From positions 496,001 to 560,000 of the forward strand of contig JAIUOO010000001.1 of assembly GCA_020161695.1 (NCBI GenBank): a stretch of 64,000 bases of DNA, given 5' to 3'. The DNA is from Pseudomonadota bacterium. GTDB lineage: Bacteria > Pseudomonadota > Alphaproteobacteria > Rhizobiales > Phreatobacteraceae. This document shows, in pieces, positions 8,235 through 16,916 of the stretch. The translations under genes were made by a program, and so were the position numbers. Under the pieces are notes generated by a model. The model was not told the origin of the DNA. It ran no database searches and worked only from the letters and a program-made list of their open reading frames with translations. How positions within the stretch are numbered: position 1 is the stretch's first letter; the number at the start of each line of letters is the position of its first letter.

Positions 8235-9881
8235 TCAATAGGCCTTCACCGGATGGATGAACGGCCAGGGCGCGGCCTCCGATCCACGCGCCACCTTCAC
8301 CTCGATCAGGGCCGGCGCACCCCTGGCGATCGCGCTGGCCAGCACAGCCCTGAGTTCCTCCGGCGAGGATACGCTCGCGCCATCGAGCCCGAAGGACTTC
8401 GCCAATGCTGGGAAGTTCGGGTTGACGAGGTCCGCGCCGATCAGCCGGTTGCCGTAGCGCTGCTCCTGGTCGCGGCGGACATTGCCGTAGGCCTCGTTGT
8501 TGAACACCACGGTCACAAGGCCGATGCCATACTGCACGGCGGTCGCCAGTTCCTGCACGCCGAACAGGAAGCCGCCGTCGCCGGTGATCGAGACGACCGG
8601 CTTGTCAGGATGGGCGACCTTGACGCCCAGCGCCGTCTGGAAACCGAAGCCGAGCGTTCCCTGGAAGCCGGTCGAGACATAAGTACGGGGGCGGTGCACC
8701 GGATAGCCGAAATAGCTGGCGAAGCCGGCCTGGCAGAGCTCCTCGACCAGCAGGCCGTCGGGTGGCAACACATCGCGGATGACATCGAGATAATCCACCT
8801 CGGGCTGCACCACGCGGATGGCCTCGGCGGCTTCAGCCCGCGCCCGCTCGATGGCGGCGCGGTTGTCGGGCGCCCTGTGGTCGGCGAGCGCCGCGACCAG
8901 CGCCGCGACACCCTCGGCGCTATCCGCCACGATGGACGCATCAGCCTCCAGACGGGTCGTTTCCTGCGGATCGATATCGATGCGGATGAGCTTCCGGCCG
9001 CCGTCGAGACGGGTCATCACCGCCATCATGTTGGCCCAGCGCATGGTCGGCATTTCCAGGCGTGTGCCGATGCCGATGACGAGGTCGCACTGCTCGTAGA
9101 GCCGGAATGCGGCGTAGGAGGACAGCCCCCAGGGCCCCGCCTCGTCGGTGACGCCCCGACCGCCGCGGAAGGCCGCTACCGGCGCGCCGGTCAGCTCCGC
9201 GAGCCGGGTGATCTCGGCGCTCGCATGCTGCGCGCCGGAGCCGGTCATGATGATCGGGCATTTCGCGGCGCGGATCAGGCGGGCCGCCTCGGCAATGGCC
9301 GTCGCATCGGGCTTCGGTCCGGGCTCAAGAATCGCCGCCGCCGCCGCCGGCACCTCCTCGGAAGCGGCCATCGCATCCCAGGCCATTTCCAGCGCCACGG
9401 GACCGGGGCGGCCGGACTGCGCCTGCCGGAAGGCCTCCGCGACGAGGGCCGGGGCATCGGCGGGCCGCTCGATCCGCTCGGCCCATTTGACGAGGCTTCT
9501 CAGCGTGCCGAGCTGGTCGGCGATCTCGTGCAGATGGCCGCGCCGCTTGCCGATGAAGGCGGAGGGAATCTGGCCCGTCAGGCAGACCATCGGGGTGTTG
9601 CAGCCCCAGCCTGTGGCGAGCGCCGCCGTCGTGTTCAGGAGCCCCGGGCCCGGCACGACCGAATAGACGCCGACCCTGCCCGTGGAGCGGCCGTAGCCGA
9701 AAGCCATGTAGCCGCAGGCCTGCTCGTGCCGCGCGCCCACCGTGCGGATGCTGTCGGCGTTCTGCGCGAGGGCGTCGAACAGCGGATACATCTGCGCGCC
9801 CGGCAGGCCGAACACGGTATCGACGCCGTTGGCGATCAGGCCGGAGACGATGGCTTCGCCCCCCGTCTTCAGGCGCGTCAT
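8235..9881 (-). CDS. thiamine-diphosphate-dependent enzyme, acetolactate synthase-like
   Basis: The 548-residue protein has the three-domain plan of the ThDP enzyme family: an N-terminal pyrimidine-binding domain with the catalytic Glu in GARHEQACGYMAFGYGR (near residue 53), a central domain, and a C-terminal diphosphate-binding domain with the GDGG...NNEAYGN motif (GDGGFLFGVQELATA then VFNNEAYGN). It is close in layout to acetolactate synthase, but no regulatory subunit gene adjoins it and it is not in an ilv operon, so it may be a decarboxylase or catabolic ligase. The start ATG at 9881 sits about 46 nt downstream of a TTAAC/GTTAA palindrome. Confidence 0.88.
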   Translation of the reverse strand: MTRLKTGGEAIVSGLIANGVDTVFGLPGAQMYPLFDALAQNADSIRTVGARHEQACGYMAFGYGRSTGRVGVYSVVPGPGLLNTTAALATGWGCNTPMVCLTGQIPSAFIGKRRGHLHEIADQLGTLRSLVKWAERIERPADAPALVAEAFRQAQSGRPGPVALEMAWDAMAASEEVPAAAAAILEPGPKPDATAIAEAARLIRAAKCPIIMTGSGAQHASAEITRLAELTGAPVAAFRGGRGVTDEAGPWGLSSYAAFRLYEQCDLVIGIGTRLEMPTMRWANMMAVMTRLDGGRKLIRIDIDPQETTRLEADASIVADSAEGVAALVAALADHRAPDNRAAIERARAEAAEAIRVVQPEVDYLDVIRDVLPPDGLLVEELCQAGFASYFGYPVHRPRTYVSTGFQGTLGFGFQTALGVKVAHPDKPVVSITGDGGFLFGVQELATAVQYGIGLVTVVFNNEAYGNVRRDQEQRYGNRLIGADLVNPNFPALAKSFGLDGASVSSPEELRAVLASAIARGAPALIEVKVARGSEAAPWPFIHPVKAY

Positions 9882-9927
9882 CCGATCCTCCGCCGGTCAC
9901 CGCCGCAGGAGCGGCACGTCCATACAA

Positions 9928-9939
9928 TTAACGTGTTAA
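9928..9939. promoter_or_regulatory. palindromic operator candidate TTAACGTGTTAA
   Basis: A 12-bp near-perfect dyad (arms TTAAC and GTTAA) lies in the gap between hemF and the ThDP enzyme gene, about 46 nt before the start codon of the latter. Its size and AT-rich arms look like a GntR- or LacI-type regulator site. No matching regulator gene is in the window. Confidence 0.35.
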
Positions 9940-9971
9940 ATTAGCGACAGCAAGCGCCGGGTCTTCGCGGG

Positions 9972-10895
9972 TCACGGCCACTTCACCACGGGCGGCATGG
10001 AGGACAGGATGCTCTCGACATTGCCGCCGGTCTTCAGCCCGAACACCGTGCCGCGGTCGTAGAGCAGGTTGAACTCGACATAGCGGCCGCGGCGCACCAA
10101 TTGCTCCTCGCGATCCGCCTCGCTCCAGGCGTCGCCGAAATTGCGGCGCACGAGATCGGGATAGACGATGGCGAAGGCGCGCCCGACATCCTGGGTAAAG
10201 GCAAAATCCTCGTCGCGGCTGCCGGAATCCAGATAGTCGAAGAAGATGCCGCCGACGCCGCGCGGCTCGTTGCGGTGCTTGAGGAAGAAGTAGTAGTCGC
10301 ACCAGGCCTTGTAGCGGGCATGGTCGGCGACGCGGTGCCGGTCGCAGGCCGCCTGCATGGCCGCATGGAAGGCGACGGTATCGGCATCGTCCTGCGTCCT
10401 GCGCCGGTCGAGCACCGGGGTCAGGTCCGCGCCGCCGCCGAACCAGGCGCGCGTCGTCACCACCATCCGGGTGTTCATGTGAACGGCAGGGACGTTGGGG
10501 TTCACCGGATGGGCGATCAGCGAGATGCCCGTGGCGAAGAAGCGCGGGTCGTCGGAGGCGCCAGGAATCTGCGCGCGGAACTCGGGCGCGAACTCGCCGT
10601 GCACCGTCGAGCAATGGACGCCGACCTTCTCGAAGACGCGGCCGGCCATCATGCTCATCACGCCACCGCCACCCGCGACGCCGGAATGGTCGGTGCGCTT
10701 CCACGGCTTGCGGACGAACCGGCCCGCCGGCTGGTCATAGCCCGGCAGACCGGGCGGAAGGGCATCCTCCAGCGCCTCGAGGCGCGCGCAGATGTCGTCG
10801 CGCAGCGCCTCGAACCAGAGGCGCGACGCTTCCTTGCGGGCCTCGAGATCGGGCGGCAGCGGCGAGGGATCGGGGCGCGGGGCGTTTGCGGTCAT
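9972..10895 (-). CDS. hemF: oxygen-dependent coproporphyrinogen III oxidase
   Basis: HemF catalyses the oxygen-dependent oxidative decarboxylation of coproporphyrinogen III to protoporphyrinogen IX in haem synthesis. The 307-residue protein shows the family's [20 protein letters not shown] segment, the [13 protein letters not shown] strand, the [10 protein letters not shown] motif, the [25 protein letters not shown] block and the [29 protein letters not shown] end. Length is normal for alphaproteobacteria (about 300). I placed the start at ATG 10895, immediately after a 16-bp palindrome at 10900-10915. It is monocistronic or paired with the ThDP gene. Confidence 0.97.
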   Translation of the reverse strand: MTANAPRPDPSPLPPDLEARKEASRLWFEALRDDICARLEALEDALPPGLPGYDQPAGRFVRKPWKRTDHSGVAGGGGVMSMMAGRVFEKVGVHCSTVHGEFAPEFRAQIPGASDDPRFFATGISLIAHPVNPNVPAVHMNTRMVVTTRAWFGGGADLTPVLDRRRTQDDADTVAFHAAMQAACDRHRVADHARYKAWCDYYFFLKHRNEPRGVGGIFFDYLDSGSRDEDFAFTQDVGRAFAIVYPDLVRRNFGDAWSEADREEQLVRRGRYVEFNLLYDRGTVFGLKTGGNVESILSSMPPVVKWP

Positions 10896-10899
10896 GCCA

Positions 10900-10915
10900 G
10901 CGGGTCTAGACCCGC
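10900..10915. promoter_or_regulatory. 16-bp perfect palindrome in front of hemF
   Basis: GCGGGTCTAGACCCGC is a perfect palindrome with no spacer and lies 5 nt upstream of the hemF start codon. It contains CTAG, a rare tetranucleotide in most proteobacterial genomes. Because a hairpin with no loop cannot form in RNA, a DNA-level role such as a protein-binding site is more likely than a riboregulator. Confidence 0.35.
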
Positions 10916-10958
10916 AGCCTCGCGCCTTCAAGTTGCCGCTGCCGGAGGATGATCCAGG

Positions 10959-11855
10959 TCAAGCTCTGTCGAGCTCGGCGGATGCCGCTTCAGCGACGGC
11001 GAGCGGCAACGCCGCCCCTGCCCCGTCACGATCCTGGAAATACCAGGCGGCGGAGAGGCCGGCATAGGTCATGATCCACATCAGCAGCCGTCTGCGGTCG
11101 AGCCCACCGGCTTCGGCGACCATGCCCACCCGTCGCGCAAGGCGTCCGGTCGTGACCGGGACATCGGTCTCTTCGGGATTGCAGAAGATATTGGCGTAAT
11201 CGAAGCCGCGCTCGCCAATGAGGGCGTGGGGATCGATGGCGAGCCAGCCGCGCGCGCCTCCGTCAAGGACATTGTCGTGGTGCAGGTCGCCGTGAAGCAC
11301 CGCAACGTCCTGCGGCGTGGCCAGCAGCCGGCGAGCCACCTCGGCAGCGCGCGCGAGGATGCCGCCGCGGCTCTCGGCCGCCGGCCAGAGATCGGCCAGC
11401 CACTGCTCGACCGGCACCAGCATGTGCGGCTGCTTGCCGCGTGGCGCATGCAGCCGCGCCAGCGCGCCGCAGAGGATGCGGGTCGCCTCGTCGTCGCCGG
11501 CATCTCCGCCGCGCGCCATCGCGTTGAGCGAGCGGGGACCTGCAAGGCGCTCCATGACCAATACGCCGTCGTCATGGGCCAGCACCCGCGCCGCGCCATC
11601 GCCGTCCCACCAGACCATCAGGCGGCAGGCCCGCTGTTCCTGCGGCGCAATGGCGATCTTCAGCATCGCGGCGTCACCGTCATGGCGCACCGGCAGGAGC
11701 CGGCTGGAATGGGTCTGGAACGGCTCTCCGTCGGGCGTCAGCTTCCAGCGCGCCAGATAGGGCTCGAAATCGCCCGGCATTAGGTGGGGAGCGGCGCGCG
11801 GTCGCCGCCGATCAGCAAGGACCACGGTGGATTCAGTCATCCTGCCTGCCGCCAT
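10959..11855 (-). CDS. APH(6)-like aminoglycoside phosphotransferase family protein
   Basis: The protein resembles the streptomycin 6-kinase group: FEPYLARWKLTPDGEPFQTHSSRLLPVR near the start, LMVWWDGDGAARVLAHDDGVLVMERLAG, and the catalytic HGDLHHDNVL with the following DPH metal site. Such proteins phosphorylate the 6-hydroxyl of streptomycin or an unidentified related sugar; many chromosomal copies have no proven resistance role. I chose the ATG at 11855 (298 residues) because GGAG lies about 10 nt upstream; a second start at 11780 (273 residues) matches the family start better but has no ribosome-binding site. It is a lone minus-strand gene between hemF and the copper operon. Confidence 0.85.
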   Translation of the reverse strand: MAAGRMTESTVVLADRRRPRAAPHLMPGDFEPYLARWKLTPDGEPFQTHSSRLLPVRHDGDAAMLKIAIAPQEQRACRLMVWWDGDGAARVLAHDDGVLVMERLAGPRSLNAMARGGDAGDDEATRILCGALARLHAPRGKQPHMLVPVEQWLADLWPAAESRGGILARAAEVARRLLATPQDVAVLHGDLHHDNVLDGGARGWLAIDPHALIGERGFDYANIFCNPEETDVPVTTGRLARRVGMVAEAGGLDRRRLLMWIMTYAGLSAAWYFQDRDGAGAALPLAVAEAASAELDRA

Positions 11856-11964
11856 CGGCTCGCTTCTCCGCTCTCGGGGTCCAGATCCGCTGCGGTGACA
11901 TGGTGGCCTCGCGCTGTCCGCGCAACGGGACACGCCGGCGCTCTCGCGAGGCTGCTGTCATCTT

Positions 11965-12585
11965 TCAGCTACCGGCGAGGCGCCGCATCTTGGCGAGCGC
12001 CGCCTCGTTGTCCTCGTGGTGATCGATCGTGCCGGCGAAGCGTCCGCCCGAGTCCACCATGAACACCGAGGCCGTATGGTCCATCGTGTAGCCGCCGTCC
12101 TCCAGCGGCACGCGCCGGGCGATCACGCGATAGGCGGCGGAGGCCGCCTCGACCTCGGCGCGGCTGCCGGTCAGCCCGACGATGCGCGGGTCGAACGACC
12201 CGAGATAGAGCGCCATCTGCGCCGCCGTGTCGCGTTCGGGGTCGACGGTGACGAACAGTGCCTGCAACTTCGCGCCCTCCTCCCCGAGTGCCGCGAGCCG
12301 CGTGGTCATCTCGAACAACGCGGTCGGGCAGACGTCCGGGCAATGGGTGAAGCCGAAGAAGACCAGCATGGGACGGCCGACGAAGTCCTTCTCGGATACC
12401 CGCCTGCCGCGGTGGTCGACCAGGCTGAACGGCCCGCCGATCTGCGGCAGGGCGCGCGGCGTGGAAGAGACCTCCTGCGCCACGGTCGGGCCGTCGACGC
12501 GCCACCAGCCGATGCCCAGCGCCACCGACAAGAAGAGCAGGACGGCGATGCCCGCCCATGCGGCAATGCGGACTGCGCGCAACAT
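11965..12585 (-). CDS. SCO family copper chaperone
   Basis: SCO proteins insert copper into the CuA site of cytochrome oxidase and act as thiol-disulfide reductants. This 206-residue protein has an N-terminal membrane anchor, the copper-binding Cys82-x3-Cys86 in GFTHCPDVCPT, and the distal ligand His170 in TMDHTAS. The fold is thioredoxin-like, facing the periplasm. It is the last gene of a run (DUF2946, TonB receptor, TonB, YcnI-PCuAC, SCO), starting 7 nt after the fusion gene stop. The gene order implies that imported copper is handed to SCO for oxidase assembly. All key residues are present. Confidence 0.95.
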   Translation of the reverse strand: MLRAVRIAAWAGIAVLLFLSVALGIGWWRVDGPTVAQEVSSTPRALPQIGGPFSLVDHRGRRVSEKDFVGRPMLVFFGFTHCPDVCPTALFEMTTRLAALGEEGAKLQALFVTVDPERDTAAQMALYLGSFDPRIVGLTGSRAEVEAASAAYRVIARRVPLEDGGYTMDHTASVFMVDSGGRFAGTIDHHEDNEAALAKMRRLAGS

Positions 12586-12592
12586 GGCGGCC

Positions 12593-13570
12593 TCAGTGGT
12601 GGCTGTGGTCGCCGCCGCCGGGCGCAGCGCGCCCGCCGATCGAGCCGATGCGGAAGTTCAGCTCGACAGTGCCGGCGCGCTCGAAGGTCAGCGTCACCTT
12701 GACGGTCTGGCCCTCCGTCAGTTGCCGGCGCAGCCCGACGAACATCAGGTGATAGCCGCCCGGCTTCAGTTCCACCGTCTGGCCGGGCGGGATCTCGAGG
12801 CCGCTGCCCAGGCCGCGCATGGTCATGACGCCGTTCACCGTCGCCATTTCATGGACCTCGACGCGCTCCGCGAATTCGGCGCTGCCGCCGGTCAGCCGGT
12901 CGGGCTGGGCGCCACGGTTGGTCACGGTGAGGTAGCCGCCGGCGACGCGCGCGCCGCCGGGCGTCGCCCGCGACCAGGGCTGGGCGACGACGATGTCGCC
13001 TTTCGTGACAGAGGCCGCGGCGCCGTGGCCCGCGCCTTGCGCCGGCCGCTCGCCGGAAGCGGCGAGGATGCGCAATGCCGGAGCCGGCCGCTCCAGCCGC
13101 GCCGTGCTGTCGGCCTCACGCACCTCGTCCCAGCGCGCCTCGCCGCTGGCGCAGGTCTGCACCACCGGGAAGTGCACCTGGCCTGCGCCAGCCAGGGACG
13201 CATCGACCTGCGCGACGAAGACGAACTCGTCATAGTGATCGTCGGGCAGCGAGCCGCCGGTCCAGGCGATTTCCTTGACGCCCTCGCGCAGTTCCCGGCC
13301 GTGGCTCTGGTAGCCGCGCGCATAGGCGCCGCTGACGGTCGCAAGCTGCCAGCCGGGCTTCGGCTGCGGCTTCACCGAAAACACGCCCTCGGGAATGGTT
13401 ACGCGAATGCCGGTGGTGGGCGAGGAGCCGCAACCGTGCGGCACGGTCAGCACCGCCTTGTAGCTGCGGCCGGCCGTCGCCTCGCGGTTCTCCAGCGTGA
13501 CGTGGGCGAAGGCGGCGGAGGCCAGAAGCGGCGTTGCGGCCAGTGCGATGACGATGCGGGGGAGGTTCAT
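12593..13570 (-). CDS. YcnI (DUF1775)-PCu(A)C fusion copper-binding protein
   Basis: The 325-residue exported protein joins two copper domains. After a signal peptide (MNLPRIVIALAATPLLASAAFA) the mature protein begins with His23 (HVTLENREA), as in YcnI, where the N-terminal histidine forms part of the copper site. Residues about 23-160 are the DUF1775/YcnI part (WTGGSLPDDHYDEFVFVAQ is characteristic). Residues about 190-310 are a PCu(A)C domain with its HEM...M...M...HLM ligand set. It ends in a GGGDHSHH tail that could bind metal. It sits between tonB and SCO genes, so it should catch copper in the periplasm and pass it to SCO. Fusion of the two families is less common than separate genes. 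Confidence 0.93.
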   Translation of the reverse strand: MNLPRIVIALAATPLLASAAFAHVTLENREATAGRSYKAVLTVPHGCGSSPTTGIRVTIPEGVFSVKPQPKPGWQLATVSGAYARGYQSHGRELREGVKEIAWTGGSLPDDHYDEFVFVAQVDASLAGAGQVHFPVVQTCASGEARWDEVREADSTARLERPAPALRILAASGERPAQGAGHGAAASVTKGDIVVAQPWSRATPGGARVAGGYLTVTNRGAQPDRLTGGSAEFAERVEVHEMATVNGVMTMRGLGSGLEIPPGQTVELKPGGYHLMFVGLRRQLTEGQTVKVTLTFERAGTVELNFRIGSIGGRAAPGGGDHSHH

Positions 13571-13584
13571 GACGAGGCCTCGTT

Positions 13585-14688
13585 TCAACGAAAGGAAATG
13601 GGAACGGTAAGCGGCATGGCCGCCGGGCCGAATTCGGCCGGCAGCGGCGGAAAGGGAGAGGCGCGACGCACCAGCGCCGTGGCGGCCTGGTCGAGCGCGC
13701 CGTTGCCGGAGGAGCGCACCAGCCCGATGCCGGTAGCAGCACCGGCGCGGGTAATGGCGAAGCGCACGATGGCGACGCCGCGCTCGCCGTTGCCCGGCAA
13801 CTTGGCGCGATGAAGCTGCGCTGTGACGCGGGCGAGGTAGCTCGGCGGCGGCGTGGCCGTGCGCTGCGTCTGGCTCGCCATGACGCCCCGCCCCTCCGAT
13901 GCGGCGGACGGTGGCGCAGGCGCCTGCCGGCGCGGCGGCTGCGGCCTCGGCTCCTGCCGCTCGGCTTCGCGCCGGGGTGGCGGCGGGCGGCGCTGGGGCG
14001 GCGGCTCGGATCGCCGGACCTGCCGCGGCGGTTGCGCCGCGACGGGCGGCGGCGTTTCCATCTGCGGACGTGCAGGCGGGGTCAGTTCGGCGGGCAAAGC
14101 CACATCGATGTCGGGCGGCGGATCGATGACCACCTGCGCAGGCGCAAGGGCCGCGACCTGCTGCTCCGCCGGAGGCTCCACGGGAGGAGCTTCCGCCACG
14201 AGCGGTTCGGGCGGCACGAGTTCCGGCGGCAACGGCATCTCGGCCGTGGGCGGCGGATCGATCTGGACATCCGGCTGGGCGGCGGATGCTTCGACCGAAG
14301 GCGTTTCCGGCGCGGCCGCAGCGGGCGGCGGCGAGGCTTCCGGCTCCACCAGTTCGACCTCGACCGCCGGCAGTTCGGTCTGCGGCAGCACGGGCGCCGT
14401 GAAGGCGACAAAGGCCGCCAGAAGCGCCCCGTGCAGGAAGGTGGACATCACGGCCGCCGCTGGTGCGAGGACGCGCCCGCGCGGCAGGACAACCAGCGGC
14501 GATGCCTGCGGCACGACCCCGAATTCCGGCCCGCCCGCATGATCGATCGCGGCCTGAACCACGATTTCGGGCGCGGTAGCGACGACGGCATCCCCCTGCC
14601 CCGGCCGAAACGCGAACAGGGCGCGCAGAGCCGCGTCGCCATCCGGCAACGGGCCTGCTGTCTCTGTTCGGATGCCGTCGAGGAGCAT
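13585..14688 (-). CDS. TonB-family energy-transducing protein
   Basis: The 367-residue protein has the TonB plan: a cytoplasmic N-terminal part, one membrane helix (STFLHGALLAAFVAFTAPVL, around residue 81), a long proline-rich spacer rich in P, E and Q, and a C-terminal TonB domain (SYLARVTAQLHRAKLPGNGERGVAIVRFAITRAG) ending in VPISFR. Its N-terminal extension of about 80 residues before the helix is unusual for TonB. I used the internal ATG at 14688; the GTG at 14748 has no ribosome-binding site. Sitting directly after the receptor gene, it probably energises that receptor specifically. Confidence 0.9.
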   Translation of the reverse strand: MLLDGIRTETAGPLPDGDAALRALFAFRPGQGDAVVATAPEIVVQAAIDHAGGPEFGVVPQASPLVVLPRGRVLAPAAAVMSTFLHGALLAAFVAFTAPVLPQTELPAVEVELVEPEASPPPAAAAPETPSVEASAAQPDVQIDPPPTAEMPLPPELVPPEPLVAEAPPVEPPAEQQVAALAPAQVVIDPPPDIDVALPAELTPPARPQMETPPPVAAQPPRQVRRSEPPPQRRPPPPRREAERQEPRPQPPRRQAPAPPSAASEGRGVMASQTQRTATPPPSYLARVTAQLHRAKLPGNGERGVAIVRFAITRAGAATGIGLVRSSGNGALDQAATALVRRASPFPPLPAEFGPAAMPLTVPISFR

Positions 14689-14755
14689 CGGTCCGTTCGT
14701 CCGGATTGCCAGGGCGCCGGGCCAGGGCGGCCCGGCGCAATGATACACTATAACA

Positions 14756-16846
14756 TCAAAACTTCACGCGGACGCCGCCATAGATGCTGCGCCCGGTGCC
14801 GGGATAGAAGGTCGCCGTGGTCGCCGGATTGTAGAGCACGACCGGACCGAAATCCGAGATGGTGCGCTTGTCGAGTATGTTGCGGAGATCGACGAAGAGC
14901 TCGCCGCCGTTCGGCAGTTTCGCGCTCGCGGTCACGCCGAGCAGCCAGTAGCCGGGCACGCGGAACGTGTTGCGGTAATCGACGAAAGCACCCTCCGGCA
15001 CGATGTCCACGGCCGGCGTGACCGTGAACAGCGGATGCTGGTAGCTCAGCGCCGTGCGCAGGACGTGGCGCGGCACCAGCGGCAGCGTGTTGTTGCCGTA
15101 GACGGGGTCATTGGCGAAGCGGAAATCCGACCAGGTCCAGACCTGCCGCAATGTCAGCTTGTCGTTGTTGCCGGTGAGGTCACGCGCCAGATCGACGCCG
15201 CCGGCGAATTCCAGGCCCTGGAGCTGCGTACGCGGGGCATTGAAGGTCGAGGCGGGAATGCCGGGGCCGGTGCTGAACTGCAGCATCTGGTTGCGCAGGT
15301 CCGAGCGGAAGGCCGTGACCTCCCACGTGAAGCGGTCGTGCCGCCCGCGCGTGCCGATCTCGAAGGTCGTGCCGGTCTGGGCCTTCAGCGGCACGAAGGC
15401 TGACGTCGCAGCCGTCGTCTGCATCAGGTCGGAGAAATCCGGCACGTCGGAGGAGCGCGTGACGTTGGCGAAGACCTGCACGTCGCGCAGCGGCTCCCAG
15501 AGAATGCCGACGCGGGGATTGACGCCGGAATAGGTGACGCCCCGGTCGACATTGACCGGAACCGTGTTGAGGTTCAGTCCGCCATTGTAGCGCCGCTCGG
15601 CGATATAGGCCTTCGCGCCGGCGGTCAGAGCGATCTGCGGCAGGACGAAGAAGCGGTTCTCGAACCAGGCCTCGTAGTTCGCGGCGTTCTGCCGGCCGTT
15701 GACGGTCATCGCACCGCGAACGGCATTGCCGGTATTGACGAACTGCTGGACGGCATTGCTGCCGGCGAAGATGCGCGCGCCGATCACGACGTCGTTGCGG
15801 AACCCGCCGAGGTTGAACGACCCCGTGAAGCGCGGAGAGATGCCGTAGGTCCAGCCGTCCTGATCGAGCACCTGGAAGATCGGGTGGTTGAGGTGCTTGT
15901 GGATCGCCCATGTGGTGATGTCGAGCTTGCCGAAATCGAAGGCGATGCTCGTGACGTTGGCGAAGCGCTGGACATAGGTGTTGCGGGCCTGATCGCCCGT
16001 GAGCGCGCCGGCGCTGGCCGCACGCGGATTGGTCATGGCCTGCCCGTAGGTGACCGAACCCGGCAGTTTCACGTCGGTGTAGTAGGCGCCGAAATAGAAG
16101 CGCGTCTCGACGCGCTCGGACAGGCGACGGCCGACATTGGCGTTGAAATGGCCGAGATTCTGCGTCTCGTGCTGCCGCCACCCGTCGGAATGGGTCAGCG
16201 TGCCCGAAGCGCTGAAGTCCCAGTCGCCCATGACGCGCGACACCGAGCCATAGGCGCGCACGGTGCCGAAGGAACCGGCGTCAACGCGGAAGACGTTGGG
16301 CGCAACGGCCGTGTGGCCTGTCGGCGTGACGAAATTGACCGCGCCGCCCAGCGTCGAGGAGCCGAAAGGCAGTGCATTGCCGCCACGGAACACCTCGATG
16401 GCCCGGAGTGCCGATGGGTCGATCTGGTAGAAATCGCCGGAGCCATCAGCGAGGTTGGTGGGGATGCCGTCCTGCAGGATTTCGATGCCGCGTGTATGGA
16501 ACGAGCGGGCGAGCCCCGAGCCTCGGATCGAAAGGCGGATTTCCTGGCTGTAGCGGTTCTGCACCAGAAGGCCCGGCGTTTCCTGCAGTACGTCGCGCAG
16601 GTTGGCCGCATAGCTATTGGCGTAGGCTTCGGCATCGATATGCGAGACGGCACCCGCTGTCCGGTTCACCTGTTCGCGCTGGGTTTGGATGTCGGGGGAG
16701 GTCAGCGAGCCGCGCGCCGCGCGCGGCCCGTCAATCGTGATGGTCGGCAGTTCGGTCGTCTGGGCGCTGGCGGCGATTGGCGCGGCAACGATGCCGGCGG
16801 ACAGAACGAGTCCGGCGCGGACCCGCAACAGGGAATGGGTGAGCAT
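14756..16846 (-). CDS. TonB-dependent outer-membrane receptor (probable copper or copper-chelate uptake)
   Basis: This 696-residue protein has a signal peptide, a plug domain (about residues 45-150, with DVLQETPGLLVQNRYSQEIRLSIRGSGLARSFHTRGIEILQDGIPTN) and a 22-strand-type barrel ending in the terminal aromatic motif GVRVKF. The plug is FecA-like. The ligand is inferred only from gene order: the next genes encode TonB and three copper-binding proteins (YcnI, PCu(A)C, SCO), so a copper complex is likely. Upstream lies a DUF2946 gene, 70 nt away, with a hairpin in between. No ExbBD genes are here. Confidence 0.93.
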   Translation of the reverse strand: MLTHSLLRVRAGLVLSAGIVAAPIAASAQTTELPTITIDGPRAARGSLTSPDIQTQREQVNRTAGAVSHIDAEAYANSYAANLRDVLQETPGLLVQNRYSQEIRLSIRGSGLARSFHTRGIEILQDGIPTNLADGSGDFYQIDPSALRAIEVFRGGNALPFGSSTLGGAVNFVTPTGHTAVAPNVFRVDAGSFGTVRAYGSVSRVMGDWDFSASGTLTHSDGWRQHETQNLGHFNANVGRRLSERVETRFYFGAYYTDVKLPGSVTYGQAMTNPRAASAGALTGDQARNTYVQRFANVTSIAFDFGKLDITTWAIHKHLNHPIFQVLDQDGWTYGISPRFTGSFNLGGFRNDVVIGARIFAGSNAVQQFVNTGNAVRGAMTVNGRQNAANYEAWFENRFFVLPQIALTAGAKAYIAERRYNGGLNLNTVPVNVDRGVTYSGVNPRVGILWEPLRDVQVFANVTRSSDVPDFSDLMQTTAATSAFVPLKAQTGTTFEIGTRGRHDRFTWEVTAFRSDLRNQMLQFSTGPGIPASTFNAPRTQLQGLEFAGGVDLARDLTGNNDKLTLRQVWTWSDFRFANDPVYGNNTLPLVPRHVLRTALSYQHPLFTVTPAVDIVPEGAFVDYRNTFRVPGYWLLGVTASAKLPNGGELFVDLRNILDKRTISDFGPVVLYNPATTATFYPGTGRSIYGGVRVKF

Positions 16847-16877
16847 GGGATTGGATTTCGGCGCATGATGGCGAGAG

Positions 16878-16901
16878 GCGCACGGTCGTCAGACCTTGCG
16901 C
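16878..16901 (-). promoter_or_regulatory. stem-loop between DUF2946 and the TonB receptor gene
   Basis: Reading the minus strand, GCGCA-A-GGTC is followed by a four-nucleotide loop and GACC-G-TGCGC: nine Watson-Crick pairs around one A-G mismatch, with a tetraloop. It lies in the 70-nt gap after the DUF2946 stop and ends about 30 nt before the receptor start codon, so it can influence coupling, transcript processing or Rho access. Confidence 0.45.
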
Positions 16902-16916
16902 AGGTTCAGTCTCGGA

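Noticed and set aside
11780..11855. Reading the APH(6)-like gene as an acquired resistance gene
   Set aside because: Composition matches the neighbours and no mobile element is nearby, so it is more likely a chromosomal family member.
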